A DNA stretch of 64,000 nt from positions 84,119,216 to 84,183,215 of the forward strand of contig NC_080177.1 of NCBI RefSeq assembly GCF_950295315.1, read 5' to 3'. The stretch is from Erinaceus europaeus. Lineage: Eukaryota; Chordata; Mammalia; Eulipotyphla; Erinaceidae. The position numbers and the translations under genes were made by a program. Within the stretch, counting starts at the first letter, position 1; every line of letters starts with the position of its first letter. Below the pieces are notes generated by a model. The model did no database searches. It had not been told where the DNA came from and was given only the letters and a program-made list of their open reading frames with translations. Shown in pieces: positions 31,840 through 42,249 of this stretch.

Positions 31840-32550
31840 GTCTCGTCTCTTTCTGTCTGGAAGAGTTGACTCAGAATGGTGAAGCCCCAGTGAGAGCAAC
31901 AACAAAAGGCATGCTGCAATTCTTCCTCTGGGTAAAGTAAGAAACAGCTTGACTAAGAATTTTTCACTAGTCCTAGGGTGTCAAGGTGCTGATTCCACGC
32001 TGCATGGATGTCTATTTGGAAGGGACCAGTATTTCCTCCGAGAAAAAATGGAGACAGAGTACCAGCAGCACACCAGATCCACACACTAAACCCCACAGGT
32101 TCCAGGTCCTGTTCCCTAGCACCACCATATGCCAGAGGAATTTGCTCTCTCTCAGGAAAAATCCATAAGTGAACCTTTCTTAAAATAAGGGGGGGGGGGT
32201 GTACATATCACTACTTTTTTATCAATTTATTGAGCAAATGCTGATCTACCAAACTATAGCTGTCATGGGGTACAGTTTCACTCCTCGTCAAGATAAGTGT
32301 CAGCACATCTGACCCACTTGAAAACATTTGGTAGCACTTTTTTTTCTGCTGTTTGAACATGGGACCTGTGTTCTCCTTTTCCTTTGGGCCTCAAAATTCA
32401 TAGAGTTGATTCTGATTGATGCATTACGCCCCCAATTATAGATGAAAAAACTATGACTTGGTGACATTAAGTAACATTCACAAGACCATAGCACTACCAA
32501 TTGGCAGACACTCGATCAAAATATAAATCTGACTACAAAGATTTTGCTCT
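31840..32550. other. Unique intergenic DNA
   Basis: Nothing beyond a poly-G run (32190-32199) and a worn C-like tail near 32090-32160 (CCAGGTCCTGTTCCCTAGCA). Confidence 0.55.
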
Positions 32551-32551
32551 G

Positions 32552-32697
32552 GGCTGTGGAGATAGCATAATGGTAAGGCAAAAAGTCTTTCATGTCTGAG
32601 GTTCCTCCGATATCCCAGGTTCAGTCCCCAATACCACCATAAAGCAGATCTGAGCAGTGCTCTGAGAAAAAAACAGACAAACAAACAAACAAAAAGA
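32552..32697 (+). mobile_element. SINE C copy
   Basis: GGAGATAGCATAATGGTAAG, CCCAGGTTCAGTCCCCAATA and GATCTGAGCAGTGCTCTGAG, followed by A/CAAA-rich tail. Confidence 0.88.
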
Positions 32698-32944
32698 TAC
32701 TGCTTCTCTGCCACTGCACACTGCCCCCAAGCTGCCGCTCAGGGAGGGGTGCAAAGAAACTAGTGTTGGGAAAAAAAAAACCTCATCTTCAACTCTTGCT
32801 AATGGTGGTGGGGGGTGTGGTCAGCTGAACAATCGATAGAGCTCACATTACTCCTGCCCAGGTGGACACCCTCATCCCATCCACTCACCAGCTGCCAGGG
32901 ATTCCTGTCTACATGGTTCCTCTCCTCCCTGATCTTTCCTTCCT

Positions 32945-32990
<46 letters not shown>

Positions 32991-33170
32991 CCTCTCCCTC
33001 TCCCTCTCCCTCTCCCTCTCTCTCTTCCTCTCTCTTTCTTTCACAGATAGAAATAGAGAGACAGAGATAGACACCACAGCCTCTGAAGCTTCCCTTTTGC
33101 ATGACACCTCCAAGTGGTGGTCAGAGTCCAGAACCCAGATCCTCACACACAGGGAAGAGTGCAAAGAAGA
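32945..33170. repeat. (TC)n tract with an adjoining reverse SINE piece
   Basis: A TC run with CCCTCT variants covers 32945-33035 and explains the Ser/Leu and Arg/Glu repeat frames on both strands. 33040-33170 looks like the older half of a reverse B-type SINE (CCAGAACCCAGATCCTCACA). Confidence 0.8.
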
Positions 33171-33349
33171 GGGTAAATACTCATCCCACAGACCACAGAA
33201 CAACCACACATTTTCAAAGGCTATTTTAGGACTCTTCTAAAAACCTTTTCACCAACTTATGAACTGGTTTCTCAGCTTAGCAAGCCTGCAGCCTTAAGAT
33301 CAGTTCAAATATAGTTCTCCAGACTCATTTATCAAAGAAGAAGCCAGCT

Positions 33350-33560
33350 TTAGAAGCCCCATGGTGGCACACTGGTTGAGCGCACATGCTACAATGCACA
33401 AGAACCCAGGTCCCTCCCAGGCCCCAGTCCCCACTTCCAGGAAGAAAGCTTTACAAGTGGTAAAGCAGGGCTGCAGGTGTCTCTCTGTCTCTCTTCTTCT
33501 CTAACTCCCCTTCCCTCTCGATTTCTGGCTGTCTCTATCTGATAAATAAAGATAATACAA
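33350..33560 (+). mobile_element. SINE B copy
   Basis: GCCCCATGGTGGCACACTGG head, AGTGGTAAAGCAGGGCTGCA and CTGTCTCTATCTGATAAATA tail. Confidence 0.88.
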
Positions 33561-33639
33561 AACATAATTTTAAAGTCGCCAGCTTTACCTCACTCTTTTT
33601 CTTCTAAATCCCAAGTATTTTTGTTTTGTTTCATTTCAT

Positions 33640-33765
33640 TTTACTAGAGCATTGGTCAACTCTGGCTTATCCTGGTGCTGGGGATTTGAACCTGAGACCT
33701 CCAGGACTTAGCCATGAAAGTCTGCTGCACCACTGCTGTGCTATCTCCTCAATCCTACACTCTAC
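33640..33765 (-). mobile_element. SINE C copy, diverged
   Basis: Reverse landmarks are AGAGCATTGGTCAACTCTGG and TGGGGATTTGAACCTGAGAC, ending at CTGTGCTATCTCCTCAATCC. Confidence 0.8.
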
Positions 33766-33769
33766 CTGT

Positions 33770-34268
33770 TTCTAAACCCCATCCTTTGAGATGCATGAGT
33801 GATTTCATGTATGAAATTTCAGCAATGAGTATGTCATTTAGTGTTTTGTGCTATGTCATCGTCACCAACTGGAAGGTGATGTGGGTGCAGTCCAAAGTTT
33901 GTTGATGACTTTAGCCCAATTCATCTTTTTTGCTTGGCATTTCACCAGCTTCCTGTTACCCGTTCGTTCCCTTCTGGTTCCCATAGGCATTTTCCCAAAT
34001 TCACAGCGACGTCTTATAAACTCCTCTCTCACCTTCCCCTCACCTCTGTAACAGGTGCAAAGTCTGTGTCAGCAAACACACAGACTAACAGTTACAGAGC
34101 AGCATTCTTTTGCAAGTGGATCAGTGAGAAAGTTATATGCATCACACCAGCAGGGAGATATGCATTTCTAGAGCCAGAAAAGATAAATTAGGATAAAGAG
34201 CTTCTTGAAACAGTGATCACTACCTACATATTTGAGACATTTTGCTCTAAAATATGCAAGGATGTATG

Positions 34269-34316
<48 letters not shown>

Positions 34317-36138
34317 CCTTTTATTCCTAGAATTATGGAGCGGTTGCCATAGCTAGAAATGTGAAATACTTGTATCAAGAATTGTATCACAGCAACTCTT
34401 CCTTTGAGGTTTTCAGAGAATTGAATATATTTTGGAGATATTTTCAGACATAGAACATATATGCTGCTGTCAAGAATTCCTCTAAGAATGATGCTGCAGA
34501 GATGTCAGAAAAACGATAGTCAGAAACACAATAAAAAACAGCAGTCAGAAAAACAATGGATTTCTCAATGATAATAATTTCTCTAATGCGTTCCTACAAG
34601 TGTAGAAACAGCACCATATATTCTTATCTGAACAGCTTGAAATTCCATGAATAAACATAAACTGTATTCATACATTTAAAAATTGCACTACATGAAGTCC
34701 TGAAAAAAGATTGCTTTTGGTTTCTTAAATGTACCTTTACCAGTGATTTTCATAATAGTTTACAAGATCGTAAGATTACGAGGGTGTAGTCCCACACCAC
34801 ACCCACCACCACAGTCCTGTGGGCCCCTCAAGTGCCCCTCTCCCAGCTTCCTTGATTTTTTTTTTTTTAATCTATGGCATCTCACTGCTAGGCACAAGAA
34901 GAATAAATAAAAAATAAGGGATGCAAATGCACATAACAAGGGACTTTTAGACCAAGAGGTAGTCTATCATTACAAAAAGTTTTGAAATGAGAGAAATTAT
35001 GATTTTCCCTGGGCAAAAAAATAAATAATAATAAAAGTCTCCTCTGCTCTCTGCAGTTTAAGAGAAGGAACAAATGTCCAAGGCAGGGAGGGGAAATGTT
35101 GCTTTTTGATTAAAAGAAGCTAAAGTAAATGGCATTGTTTCAGAAGGTGATGCCTGAAAGTATATGACTCCGATTTAGAGAAGCATCAACTACATTAATC
35201 TGGCAGAAGAGCTCTATCTGTATCATAGACACCGTGGAGGCTAGCCTTCCTAGACTATCACAGTGACTCCAAGCCCTAAGTAGTCTTCTCCCTCAAGCAG
35301 TCATGAAAAGACTATGCAGCAAATACCACAGACATAGAAGGCACCATTTTATTGTCAGCCATATTTAATTAGAATTTTGTGAAAGAAATAAGATTCCTTT
35401 AGGAAGGGAACTGGGCGACTCAGTTAAAATGGCTTGCCTCGTGCAAATAAATCCTGCAATTATTCCCCGCTTCGGGGTGGTCCCTGTCTTGTCTTTTTAT
35501 CACTTGACTGTAGTCTGGAATTTCCAAGCTGGGTGACTGGTCCATGTTCGGCGGCCATGCGCGGTGTCCTGCACACCCTCCTGAGTCCTTGAGTCTCTGG
35601 CAGTGGCTAGTGGGCAACTCGCCATTCCCGCCCCTCCCCCAGGGCTTTCTCCACTGGCCTCTTCACCTGCACAGTGTGCCCGCTACCAGGTGAGCCAAGT
35701 CCTGCCCACCCAGCTCGAGTCTGGGCACTTGCGAGTAGACTCCAGAAACACACTTCTAACAGGCTCTCCAGTGCACTCCGTCTAAAAACCGTTATTTCGA
35801 GTTTTAAGAGGTAATAGGCAACTTGTTCAAGTGTGAGTGTTGGTTTTCTCCAAGAAATCACTAGTTTTAAGCAATCTCTCAAAATTACCCAATCATAAAG
35901 TGCATCAGAAAACTTAAGGGCAGTTTTCTGTCCCACATAGACGAGTGATTCTGATTAACGAGAGGTGGACTTTCTTTTCCTTTCTTTGTTAAATTGTATT
36001 TCCGGAGCATGTTTCAGCTCTGGATTAGAATCTAGGATCTCAGGGCCCTGGTGGACCTTATTATTAGTGTTCCTGGTCATTTTAACAACAGAGCAGTTTG
36101 GGTAGACCAAATATAAAGTGCTGACTTAAGACTTCAGT
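33770..36138. other. Unique intergenic DNA, 2.4 kb, with a (TA)n microsatellite
   Basis: This is the longest stretch in the window without a recent SINE. A TA microsatellite lies at 34268-34313. A GC-richer patch at 35540-35720 carries overlapping short frames on both strands but no recognisable protein. No gene is supported. Confidence 0.55.
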
Positions 36139-36139
36139 G

Positions 36140-36345
36140 ATGAGGCCGGGTGGTGGCGCACCTGGTGGAGCGCACATGTTACGATGCACAAGGACTCAGG
36201 TTCAAGTCCCCAGTCCCCACCAGCAGGGGGAAAGCTTTTCAAGCAGTGGAGCAGGGCTGCAGGTGTCTCTCCCTCTCTATCACCCCCTTTCCTCTCAATT
36301 TCTGGCTCTCTCTATGCAATAAATAACTAAATAATAAAAAAAAGA
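36140..36345 (+). mobile_element. SINE B, well preserved
   Basis: GGCCGGGTGGTGGCGCACCT head, TCAGGTTCAAGTCCCCAGTC B-box and CTCTCTCTATGCAATAAATA tail. Confidence 0.93.
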
Positions 36346-36744
36346 CTTCAGTTACAGATTATCTTTGAATTCAGAACATGAATGCCTGGAGGCTAGCCAG
36401 CAGCGTATAAGTAATTTTCAGAAAATAGCGTGTGGCGAAGACAGCCCATCCAGTAGAGGGAACACTCACTGTGTGTGAGGACCACGTGGGAATGCCTGCA
36501 CAGAATGGGTGGGGTGGGGTAGGGTGGTCTTTTATATTGGGGTTGGCAGAAAAGTCATGACATACTTTTCTATGCAAAAATGCATCACGATTGTTCTAAC
36601 AACCCAATATATCATCTCTCTTATACAGATAAGTGGTAATGATGGGGTTGTTTTTTTTAAAGGCATTGCCAATTTATTTAAAAGTTTATCTGAGTGAAGG
36701 AAGATACAAATAATTAAATATATAACAAATATAAAGCTGAGTGA

Positions 36745-37625
36745 GATTTATGTATTCATTTTATTATGATAGACAGAAGCAGGGCAACAAAGGGAGAGGG
36801 TCAGGGAGATGAAGACACCTGCAGCCTGCTCCACCACTCATGAAGCTGCCCCCTGCAGGTGGGTGTCGGGTCTCTGGTGGGGTGACCTCCAGGGGAAAGG
36901 TAACGGACCGGCTCTTTCTCACTCACGACAGGGGTGACACGAAGTAAAAGACACCAGGGAGCTCTTCAGCGTGCCCAGAACCCAGAACTCGTTTATTAGC
37001 AAGGGGGACATGAGTTAAATAGAAAAACAAAGGGAATTATTACTGAAATATGTCAGAAATTACAGGTTTCTTAAAGGTTGGCATGCCCCTAAGGTAGGGG
37101 GCTGGTATGACAGGAATTGATGAGATACAAGACAGTTATTCTCCATGACACAAGCAACTTAATTATCCAAAGGTATCTGAGAGAAGCATAGGGGTTAAAC
37201 CCGTAGGGTGAGACAGAAAGAAGATGGATATCAAAAGGCCACATAGTTTGGAATTTCTCTTGTCTGGGGTCTGAGGTGTGTGATGGAGTGTGTGATAAGG
37301 TGTGTTCTTCTGTGATCAGAAGGTGACTTTGAATGAGTGAATCTGTGGCCATGTGGCCTGCGGTTAATGGAGGGAAGTGCTGGGGTTTCTGTGGGCCTGA
37401 GAGTCAAGAAGGAAAGAACCAAGTCTGAGTTTCCCCCCTTATGCTCACCTCGGTTGAGAGAGACTCACCAAGAGGTTATCTTCTCAGACCTCCATCCAAG
37501 GACGGGGGTGGTTCTCCCTAAGCTCTATCAGGCTCACACATGGTCCCAACAGGTGGGGACCAGAGGCTTAAACCCAGGTCCTCACACAGGGTAAGTTGTG
37601 TGCAGGCTGCACCACTGCCCAGGTC
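36745..37625 (-). mobile_element. SINE B split by a solo LTR
   Basis: The 3' half of a reverse B SINE (36745-36863: CACCTGCAGCCTGCTCCACC, CCCCCTGCAGGTGGG) resumes after the LTR at 37552 (GGTGGGGACCAGAGGCTTAA ... CACCACTGCCCAGGTCC). GGTGGG is duplicated at the two joints. Confidence 0.9.
36864..37551 (-). mobile_element. Solo LTR of an endogenous retrovirus, 688 bp, 6-bp TSD
   Basis: On the minus strand the element starts TGTTGGGACC (37551 downward) and ends AGACCCGACA (36864), giving the canonical TG...CA boundaries. The host SINE supplies a 6-bp duplication GGTGGG (36858-36863 and 37552-37557), the length typical of class II (ERVK-like) integrase. An AATAAA polyadenylation signal lies at 36992-36997 (minus strand), with a TATTTAA TATA-like word about 20-25 bp before it. 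The U5-like end is rich in CCTGGTGTCTTTTACTTCG. No internal retroviral coding sequence remains, so the provirus was probably removed by LTR-LTR recombination. Confidence 0.9.
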
Positions 37626-37997
37626 CTAGTGATTTATGTACTCTAATCTGAATACAATCAAATACTGTCCCCCTCACTCCACGTTGCATTTTAGGTTTAG
37701 AATGTCACTTACTAAGTCACAAAGACACTCCGGCAGCCTGTGAGGAGGAGCTAGGTGCTTGCTGCCTCTTGCAGACAGAGCCTACTTGCCAGTCTCTGGT
37801 GAATTCCTGGAGCGCAGTCTCATGGGGCCTTTATCTGGCTCTTGTCCTGGGCTGCATCTTGATTTCACCCTCATGACAGACTTCAAGTCGGAATCATCCA
37901 GTTTATCTGCTCCAGAATTTGGTTATTTTTTGCTTTTTTTTTTTGATCCACAGAAATGTTAAGGCAATAAAATATCTATTGCTTCAAGTTTTGAAAG
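37626..37997. other. Unique intergenic DNA
   Basis: No supported gene or repeat. Confidence 0.55.
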
Positions 37998-38122
37998 TCA
38001 AGTCAGAAAGACAGAATAATGGTTATGCAAAAAGACTTTCCTGCCTGAGATTTCAAAGTCCCAGGTTCAGTCCCTCATACCACCTTAACCCAGAGCTGAA
38101 TAGAGCTCTGGTGAAATAAAAC
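37998..38122 (+). mobile_element. SINE C copy
   Basis: AGACAGAATAATGGTTATGC, CCCAGGTTCAGTCCCTCATA and GAGCTGAATAGAGCTCTGGT, then AAATAAAACAAAA. Confidence 0.85.
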
Positions 38123-38244
38123 AAAATGGAGGGCTGGAGTGAACCGTCATGCAGCGATGCTCAGCTAGCACGCAGGTTTCCTCAACCTGATTGGGAGGAG
38201 TACTGACACAAGACACTGCAGTTCGGTAAAACTAAGTCTTTGCT

Positions 38245-38488
38245 GGGAGTATGGACTGACCAGTCAACGTCCATGTTCAGCGGGGAAGCAATGACAGAAG
38301 CCAGACCTTCCACCTTCTGCAACCCACAATGACCCTGGGTCCATGCTCCCAGAGGGATAGAGAGTGGGAAAGCTACCAGGGGAGGGGATGGGATACGGAG
38401 ATTGGGTGGTGGGAATTGTGTGGAGTTGTACCCCTCCTATCCTATGGTTTTGTTAATTTATCCTTTCTTAAATAAAAAATAAATTTAA
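38245..38488 (+). mobile_element. R1k short form, 244 bp, with a 17-bp TSD
   Basis: It starts at GGGAGTATGGACTGACC and ends TTCTTAAATAAAAAATAAA. The perfect 17-bp repeat AAAACTAAGTCTTTGCT flanks it at 38228-38244 and 38489-38505. Together with the copy at 8719 it shows that R1k moves by target-primed reverse transcription. Confidence 0.95.
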
Positions 38489-38514
38489 AAAACTAAGTCT
38501 TTGCTTTACAATTT

Positions 38515-38800
38515 ACTAAGCTCAAAGGGTCAGGAGGTAGCATAGCAACAGAGCACAGGACTTGCAAGCATGAATTCTTGAGTTCAGTCCCTGGCACTGC
38601 TTATTCCAGAATGATGCTCTAGTTCTCTCATCAATAAGTAGTTTTGTTTTTTAGAAAAATAAGCCAGTAAATTCAATGTTTTTTTAATTTATAATAATGT
38701 GCACCCAAGAGGCAAGGAGGGTAACTGAGCAGCAGAGCACATGCCTTGCTTGCAGTGAGAGCCTGGATCACACTTCTAGAACTGAGCAAGACCAAGGCAG
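38515..38800 (+). mobile_element. SINE D copy and a second diverged tRNA-like SINE
   Basis: 38515-38655 is a D-like copy (GTCAGGAGGTAGCATAGCAA, AGTTCAGTCCCTGGCACTGC). 38695-38800 has a similar layout (GTAACTGAGCAGCAGAGCAC ... AACTGAGCAAGACCAAGGCA) but is too diverged for a firm family call. Confidence 0.65.
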
Positions 38801-38883
38801 ACAAAAACAAACAAAACATTTTCAACAATACAGTGCTCTGACCTCACATCCCCTCTCTCATCAGAAGACAGTAAGAAATGAGT

Positions 38884-39072
38884 AAAATGCCAATAATATA
38901 GGCATGAAATAAAATGCCAGTAATATAGGCATGAAATAAAATGCCAATAATATAGGCATGAAATAAAATGCCAGTAATATAGGCATGAAATAAAATGCCA
39001 ATAATATAGGCATGAAATAAAATGCCAGTAATATAGGCATGAAATAAAATGCCAATAATATATGCATTTCAT
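38884..39072 (+). repeat. Minisatellite, 27-bp unit, 7 copies in alternating variants
   Basis: Units start at 38884, 38911, 38938, 38965, 38992, 39019 and 39046, each AAAATGCC(A)(A/G)TAATATAGGCATGAAAT-like. Units 1, 3, 5 and 7 carry CAATAAT and units 2, 4 and 6 carry CAGTAAT, so the true unit of amplification is a 54-bp dimer. The minus-strand frames are stop-free because 27 is a multiple of three. Confidence 0.97.
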
Positions 39073-39217
39073 ATATTACAGTGATCTGTCTCCAGAGAGG
39101 AACATTCGCTACTGACACAAAGTTTGGGGAATATAACTTCTTAGGACAGTCCAAGCTGACTTCTTCTGCAGACTCCCTACTAGACCACTGAGCATCAGAC
39201 ATCTAGATGTCACTTTT

Positions 39218-39221
<4 letters not shown>

Positions 39222-39249
<28 letters not shown>
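39222..39249 (+). repeat. (GA)n microsatellite
   Basis: Uninterrupted GA run of about 28 bp. Confidence 0.95.
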
Positions 39250-39252
<3 letters not shown>

Positions 39253-39489
39253 TTTTAGTAGCTGCGACTTTACTTTGAGGGAAGCTGCCCCATAAGCTGG
39301 CAAGCACAGTAGACTGCAGAGGCCTTTAACAATGTGATCAGTGCACTCAGCAGTCACCAGGGGCTCTAAGAAACGACGGATCATGCCCCTCACCCTGTAA
39401 GACAGCACTTACACTGCCCCACAGAACACCTTCGTACTTAAAACAGGAACCACCACTGACCTACCCCCAGCCACACCAGCACCTTTTTT

Positions 39490-39692
39490 TTAATTCTCTT
39501 ATCATTGGATCTAGACAGAGAGAAATTGAGAAGGGAGGGGAGGTAGAGAGGGAAAGATATAGAGAGAGACTTGCAGCCCTGCTTCACCACTCATGAAACT
39601 TTCCCCTACAGGTGGGGACCAGGGGCTTGAACCTGGGTCCCTGCACACTGTTGTGTGTGCACTTAACCAGGTGCGCCACCGCCTGGGCCCCA
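39490..39692 (-). mobile_element. SINE B copy
   Basis: In reverse: CAGCCCTGCTTCACCACTCA, ACCAGGGGCTTGAACCTGGG and CAGGTGCGCCACCGCCTGGG. Confidence 0.92.
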
Positions 39693-39694
39693 CA

Positions 39695-40420
39695 CCATCA
39701 CTCTTTATGTGTTAAGGGTGCTAGTAAAAGCCATCCGCAAGCATACCTACAGTCTTCGGATCCTTCTGAGTGCTTAGCCCCTGTATGAATAGAAAGCCGC
39801 ACTGAAGTAGGACAGCCTTAAGAGAAGCTGCCTTTGTCTTTGCTTTCCACTTAATGATTCCTCCACTTCCTCCTCCCTCGTAAAATGCTGAGTCATTTTC
39901 TCTTTCTTCCAGAAAGCAAATTCATTCAATGCTGAATAATCTGTTTTCTGTGTTCCGCTTCCCAGTGAGTTTGCATGTTTTTTAACCAAATAAAATGCCT
40001 CGCTACATCTATTTCAGGCTTCAGGGCCTCTGCGAAGGTCACGATTTTTAGACACCAGTGTGTACGAGAATCACTAACAACTTTTTTGAGTTGCTATCCC
40101 CTAGAATCAAAGGGTGAGGTAGAATGGCAAAATCTCTATTTGTAACAAGCAACTTCTACCCACCCACTGTGAAGCTGATGGGAGCCATTCAAAGACCACT
40201 CTTTGAGGAAGGAATGTGAAAGCAGATATTTCTGGAATTAAGGACATCTAAGTTATAAGAAAGCACTAGAACCTGTGGGTCCCTCCTTTCTTCAGTCAGT
40301 ATCGCTTCCCTGCAATGATAGTTATCTCGTTCCTACGCAATTGCTACCATCTTGCGTCTTACCCTACATTTCCAGACCCAGAAATGGCCACTTTCTCAAC
40401 AAGCCTACAAACTGCAACTT
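39695..40420. other. Unique intergenic DNA
   Basis: No gene is supported up to the start of the 87-bp minisatellite. Confidence 0.55.
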
Positions 40421-41124
40421 GATTCAGAAGGGCTTCCTGTCAAAGTCAATGTCCTGTTTGCAAGTTCTGGAAGTTCTTCTAGAGGTAGAACTGACCCCAC
40501 AAGCCATGGATTCAGAAGGGCTTCCTGTCAAAGTCAGTCTCCTGTTTGCAAGTTCTGGAAGTTCTTCTAGAGGTAGAACTGACCCCACAAGCCATGATTC
40601 AGAAGGGCTTCCTGTCAAAGTCAGTCTCCTGTTTGCAAGTTCTGGAAGTTCTTCTAGAGGTAGATCTGACCCCACAAGCCATGATTCAGAAGGGCTTCCT
40701 GTCAAAGTCAGTCTCCTGTTTGCAAGTTCTGGAAGTTCTTCTAGAGGTAGAACTGACCCCACAAGCCATGATTCAGAAGGGCTTCCTGTCAAAGTCAGTC
40801 TCCTGTTTGCGAGTTCTGGAAGTTCTTCTAGAGGTAGAGCTGACCCCACAAGCCATGGATTCAGAAGGGCTTCCTGTCAAAGTCAGTCTCCTGTTTGCAA
40901 GTTCTGAAAGTTCTTCTAGAGGTAGAACTGACCCCACAAGCCATGATTCAGAAGGGCTTCCTGTCAAAGTCAGTCTCCTGTTTGCGAGTTCTGGAAGTTC
41001 TTCTAGAGGTAAAACTGACCCCACAAGCCATGGATTCAGAAGGGCTTCCTGTCAAAGTCAGTCTCCTGTTTGCAAGTTCTGGAAGTTCTTCTAGAGGTAG
41101 AACTGACCCCACAAGCCATGATTC
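40421..41124 (+). repeat. Minisatellite, 87/88-bp unit, 8 copies
   Basis: Units start at 40421, 40509, 40596, 40683, 40770, 40858, 40945 and 41033; the last ends near 41119. Each begins GATTCAGAAGGGCTTCCTGT and ends with CCCCACAAGCCAT. Units 1, 5 and 7 have an extra G (88 bp) and the others are 87 bp (29 codons), which keeps several frames open and produces Ser-rich and Leu/Val-rich predicted peptides. Few substitutions separate the units, so the array is recent. Confidence 0.97.
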
Positions 41125-41415
41125 CTGCCGTGAAGTCATTTCCTTTTCTGGCCTTTCAGAACTTTCTGCTCCCCCAGGACTTCCAAGATGGAGAAGTTGT
41201 CCTGCTTGGAAGACCACAGACCCCCTTCTGTTGGCCTGAATCTTGACTCAGAATTTTCTCTGCCCGCTTTTCCCAAGGTAGCTAATGGGATATTCACAGC
41301 TTTTAAAATCTGGACACTTGAGGGTAGAATCCAAAAAACACACATTTAAAAAGTTCACCCACTGTGTCCAGTGTAAGAGGCCCTGCTATCAAGCAATCTC
41401 AAAATCACCTAACTA

Positions 41416-41779
41416 GAGACTTCCGGAGGCGGGGCTACGAGCAGCAGCAGATGTGTTCCTCTCCTCTCCTCATGTTGAGTGAAGTAAGTCAGAAACAGAA
41501 GGATGAATATGGGATGATCTCACTCTCAGGCAGAAGTTGAAAAACAAGATCAGAAGAGAAAACACAAGTAGAACCTGAAATGGAATTGGCGTATTGCACC
41601 AAAGTAAAAGACTCTGGGGTGGGTGGGGGGGTGGGGAGAATCAGGTCCAAGAAGGATGACAGAGGACCTAGTGGGGGTTGTATTGTTATGTGGAAAACTG
41701 GGAAATGTTATGCATGTGCAAATTATTGTATTTACGGTCAACTATAAAACATTACTTCCCCAATAAAGAAATGTTTTAA
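41416..41779 (+). mobile_element. Internally deleted L1: first ~50 bp joined to last ~310 bp, 15-bp TSD
   Basis: 41416-41468 matches the L1 5' end (GAGACTTCCGGAGGCGG ... CTCCTCTCCTC), the same start as the L1 ending at 3822. At about 41469 it jumps to the ORF2 C-terminal region (CATGTTGAGTGAAGTAAGTC) and continues through the complete 3' UTR to CCCCAATAAAGAAATG. The perfect repeat AAAATCACCTAACTA at 41401-41415 and 41780-41794 shows that the joined form was itself inserted as one RNA-derived unit. It has no coding capacity. Confidence 0.95.
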
Positions 41780-41799
41780 AAAATCACCTAACTAAAAAA

Positions 41800-42249
41800 A
41801 AAAAGACATTGAAAACACTTTCTACACCGCACAGACTGATTAATCTGACTGGGTAAGAAAGGGCCTTATTTGAACTAGCGTTAGAGGTTATTCTAATAAT
41901 GAATGAACAGTGTAAAAGTGTGAATAACCCTGACCAGTAGTAATGACTGTAAGCCCTAAAGTCAGGACACCTTTCTGACTTCGGCTTTACAGTAGGGATT
42001 ATCGGATATTAGAGAAGTAATCCTGAAAAGATAGCAAGTAGCTTAACATGAAGTCTTGTACTGATATGTCATCTCACACATGCAAATAAGTGATGATGAA
42101 GGAATTTTAAAATGATGCTTGAACCTCAAAAACTCACATTCTAAGCACGAGCTTTATCAGTTCTCTTTCAAGTGGTGAATTATTTCAGTTTGTATAGTCA
42201 TTTTTCAACTGTTACTGTAAATAAAGAATTTAAATGGGAAAATCTTTGG
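41800..42249. other. Unique intergenic DNA
   Basis: About 450 bp with no recognisable feature between the L1 derivative and the 35-bp array. Confidence 0.55.

Noticed and set aside
32799..33240. 136- and 141-aa frames at a TC-rich tract
   Set aside because: They are translations of a (TC)n microsatellite (Ser/Leu or Arg/Glu repeats).
40275..41239. 210- and 182-aa frames with a Ser-rich or Leu/Val-rich repeat
   Set aside because: They come from the 87-bp minisatellite; frames shift at units with an extra base and antisense frames are equally open.
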